In this document: piece after piece, positions 5,120 to 5,241 of the stretch
Numbering within the stretch: position 1 is the first letter of the stretch
Layout of the letters: each line of letters begins with the position of its first letter
Assembly: GCA_023266455.1 (NCBI GenBank)
Contig: JAHFQD010000154.1
Coordinates: forward strand, 1-5,241
DNA length: 5,241 nt
Source of the DNA: Candidatus Muproteobacteria bacterium
GTDB taxonomy: Bacteria > Pseudomonadota > Gammaproteobacteria > Acidiferrobacterales > Sulfurifustaceae
Reading direction: 5' to 3'
Position numbers and translations under genes: made by a program
The notes under the pieces: model-generated
Seen by the model: only the letters and a program-made list of their open reading frames with translations
What the model was told of the DNA's origin: nothing
Database searches by the model: none

Positions 5120-5241
5120 TCGCTGGGACGCGTTGCGATCGTGGCTATGGCCGGGACGTTGCCTGTTATGCCGCGCGCGCGTCAACGCCGGAACCGGATT
5201 ATGCGCGGGCTGTCGCACCGATTTACCTTGGCTGACCGGCA
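5109..5241 (+). CDS. comF: ComF family protein, N-terminal part (partial)
   Basis: The first 44 codons are present and the gene runs off the right edge. The N-terminus contains WLWPGRCLLCRARV and LCAGCRTDLPWL, giving C18-X2-C21 and C32-X2-C35. This is the zinc-ribbon-like double CxxC module at the start of ComF/GntX proteins, which continue with a phosphoribosyltransferase-fold domain not visible here. Family members are linked to uptake of DNA in competent bacteria (ComF) or of unclear role in E. coli (GntX, next to bioH). The ATG at 5109 is the first in the frame after a stop at 5073. No ribosome site precedes it; the upstream sequence is A/T-rich. A comF gene beside biotin genes is a common proteobacterial arrangement, which supports the call. 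Confidence 0.85.
   Translation, partial: MVNTRWDALRSWLWPGRCLLCRARVNAGTGLCAGCRTDLPWLTG

Overview
The window looks like an ordinary chromosomal segment of a proteobacterium, most likely a gammaproteobacterium, possibly a betaproteobacterium. The basis is the gene set: a BioC/BioH-type biotin cluster next to a divergent comF (gntX-like) gene, and a cytochrome c oxidase whose subunit II carries a fused cytochrome c domain. The DNA is fairly GC-rich with many CG-alternating codons. No RNA gene, insertion sequence, CRISPR array or phage gene is visible. I found no new multi-gene system; the points of interest are regulatory and arrangement details.

Layout from right to left, which is the direction of transcription for nearly everything. 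At the right edge comF starts on the + strand (5109 to the window end). Divergent from it, after a 65-bp gap, a tightly packed minus-strand biotin operon runs bioF (5043-3886), bioH (3889-3134), bioC (3141-2263) and bioD (2270-1560). Each gene overlaps the next by 4 or 8 bases. A candidate rho-independent terminator lies at 1442-1489. A 291-bp gap (1269-1559) then leads to coxB (1268-87) and, 25 bp further, the first 20 codons of coxA (61 to the left edge).

How the genes work together: BioC methylates malonyl-ACP (or malonyl-CoA) so that fatty acid synthesis can build pimeloyl-ACP methyl ester, and BioH cleaves the ester. BioF condenses pimeloyl-ACP with alanine to give KAPA, and BioD closes the ureido ring to dethiobiotin. 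The aminotransferase BioA and the biotin synthase BioB are not in the window, so they must be encoded elsewhere. A BirA-type operator (5087-5119) sits in the bioF/comF gap. It covers the likely bioF -35 element and the comF start codon, which suggests biotin-dependent repression of bioF and possibly comF.

The cox genes form a separate respiratory unit. Upstream of coxB there are a 7-bp inverted repeat, a Shine-Dalgarno-like site and a possible 23-codon upstream reading frame that ends inside the coxB start. These are candidate control elements for the oxidase.
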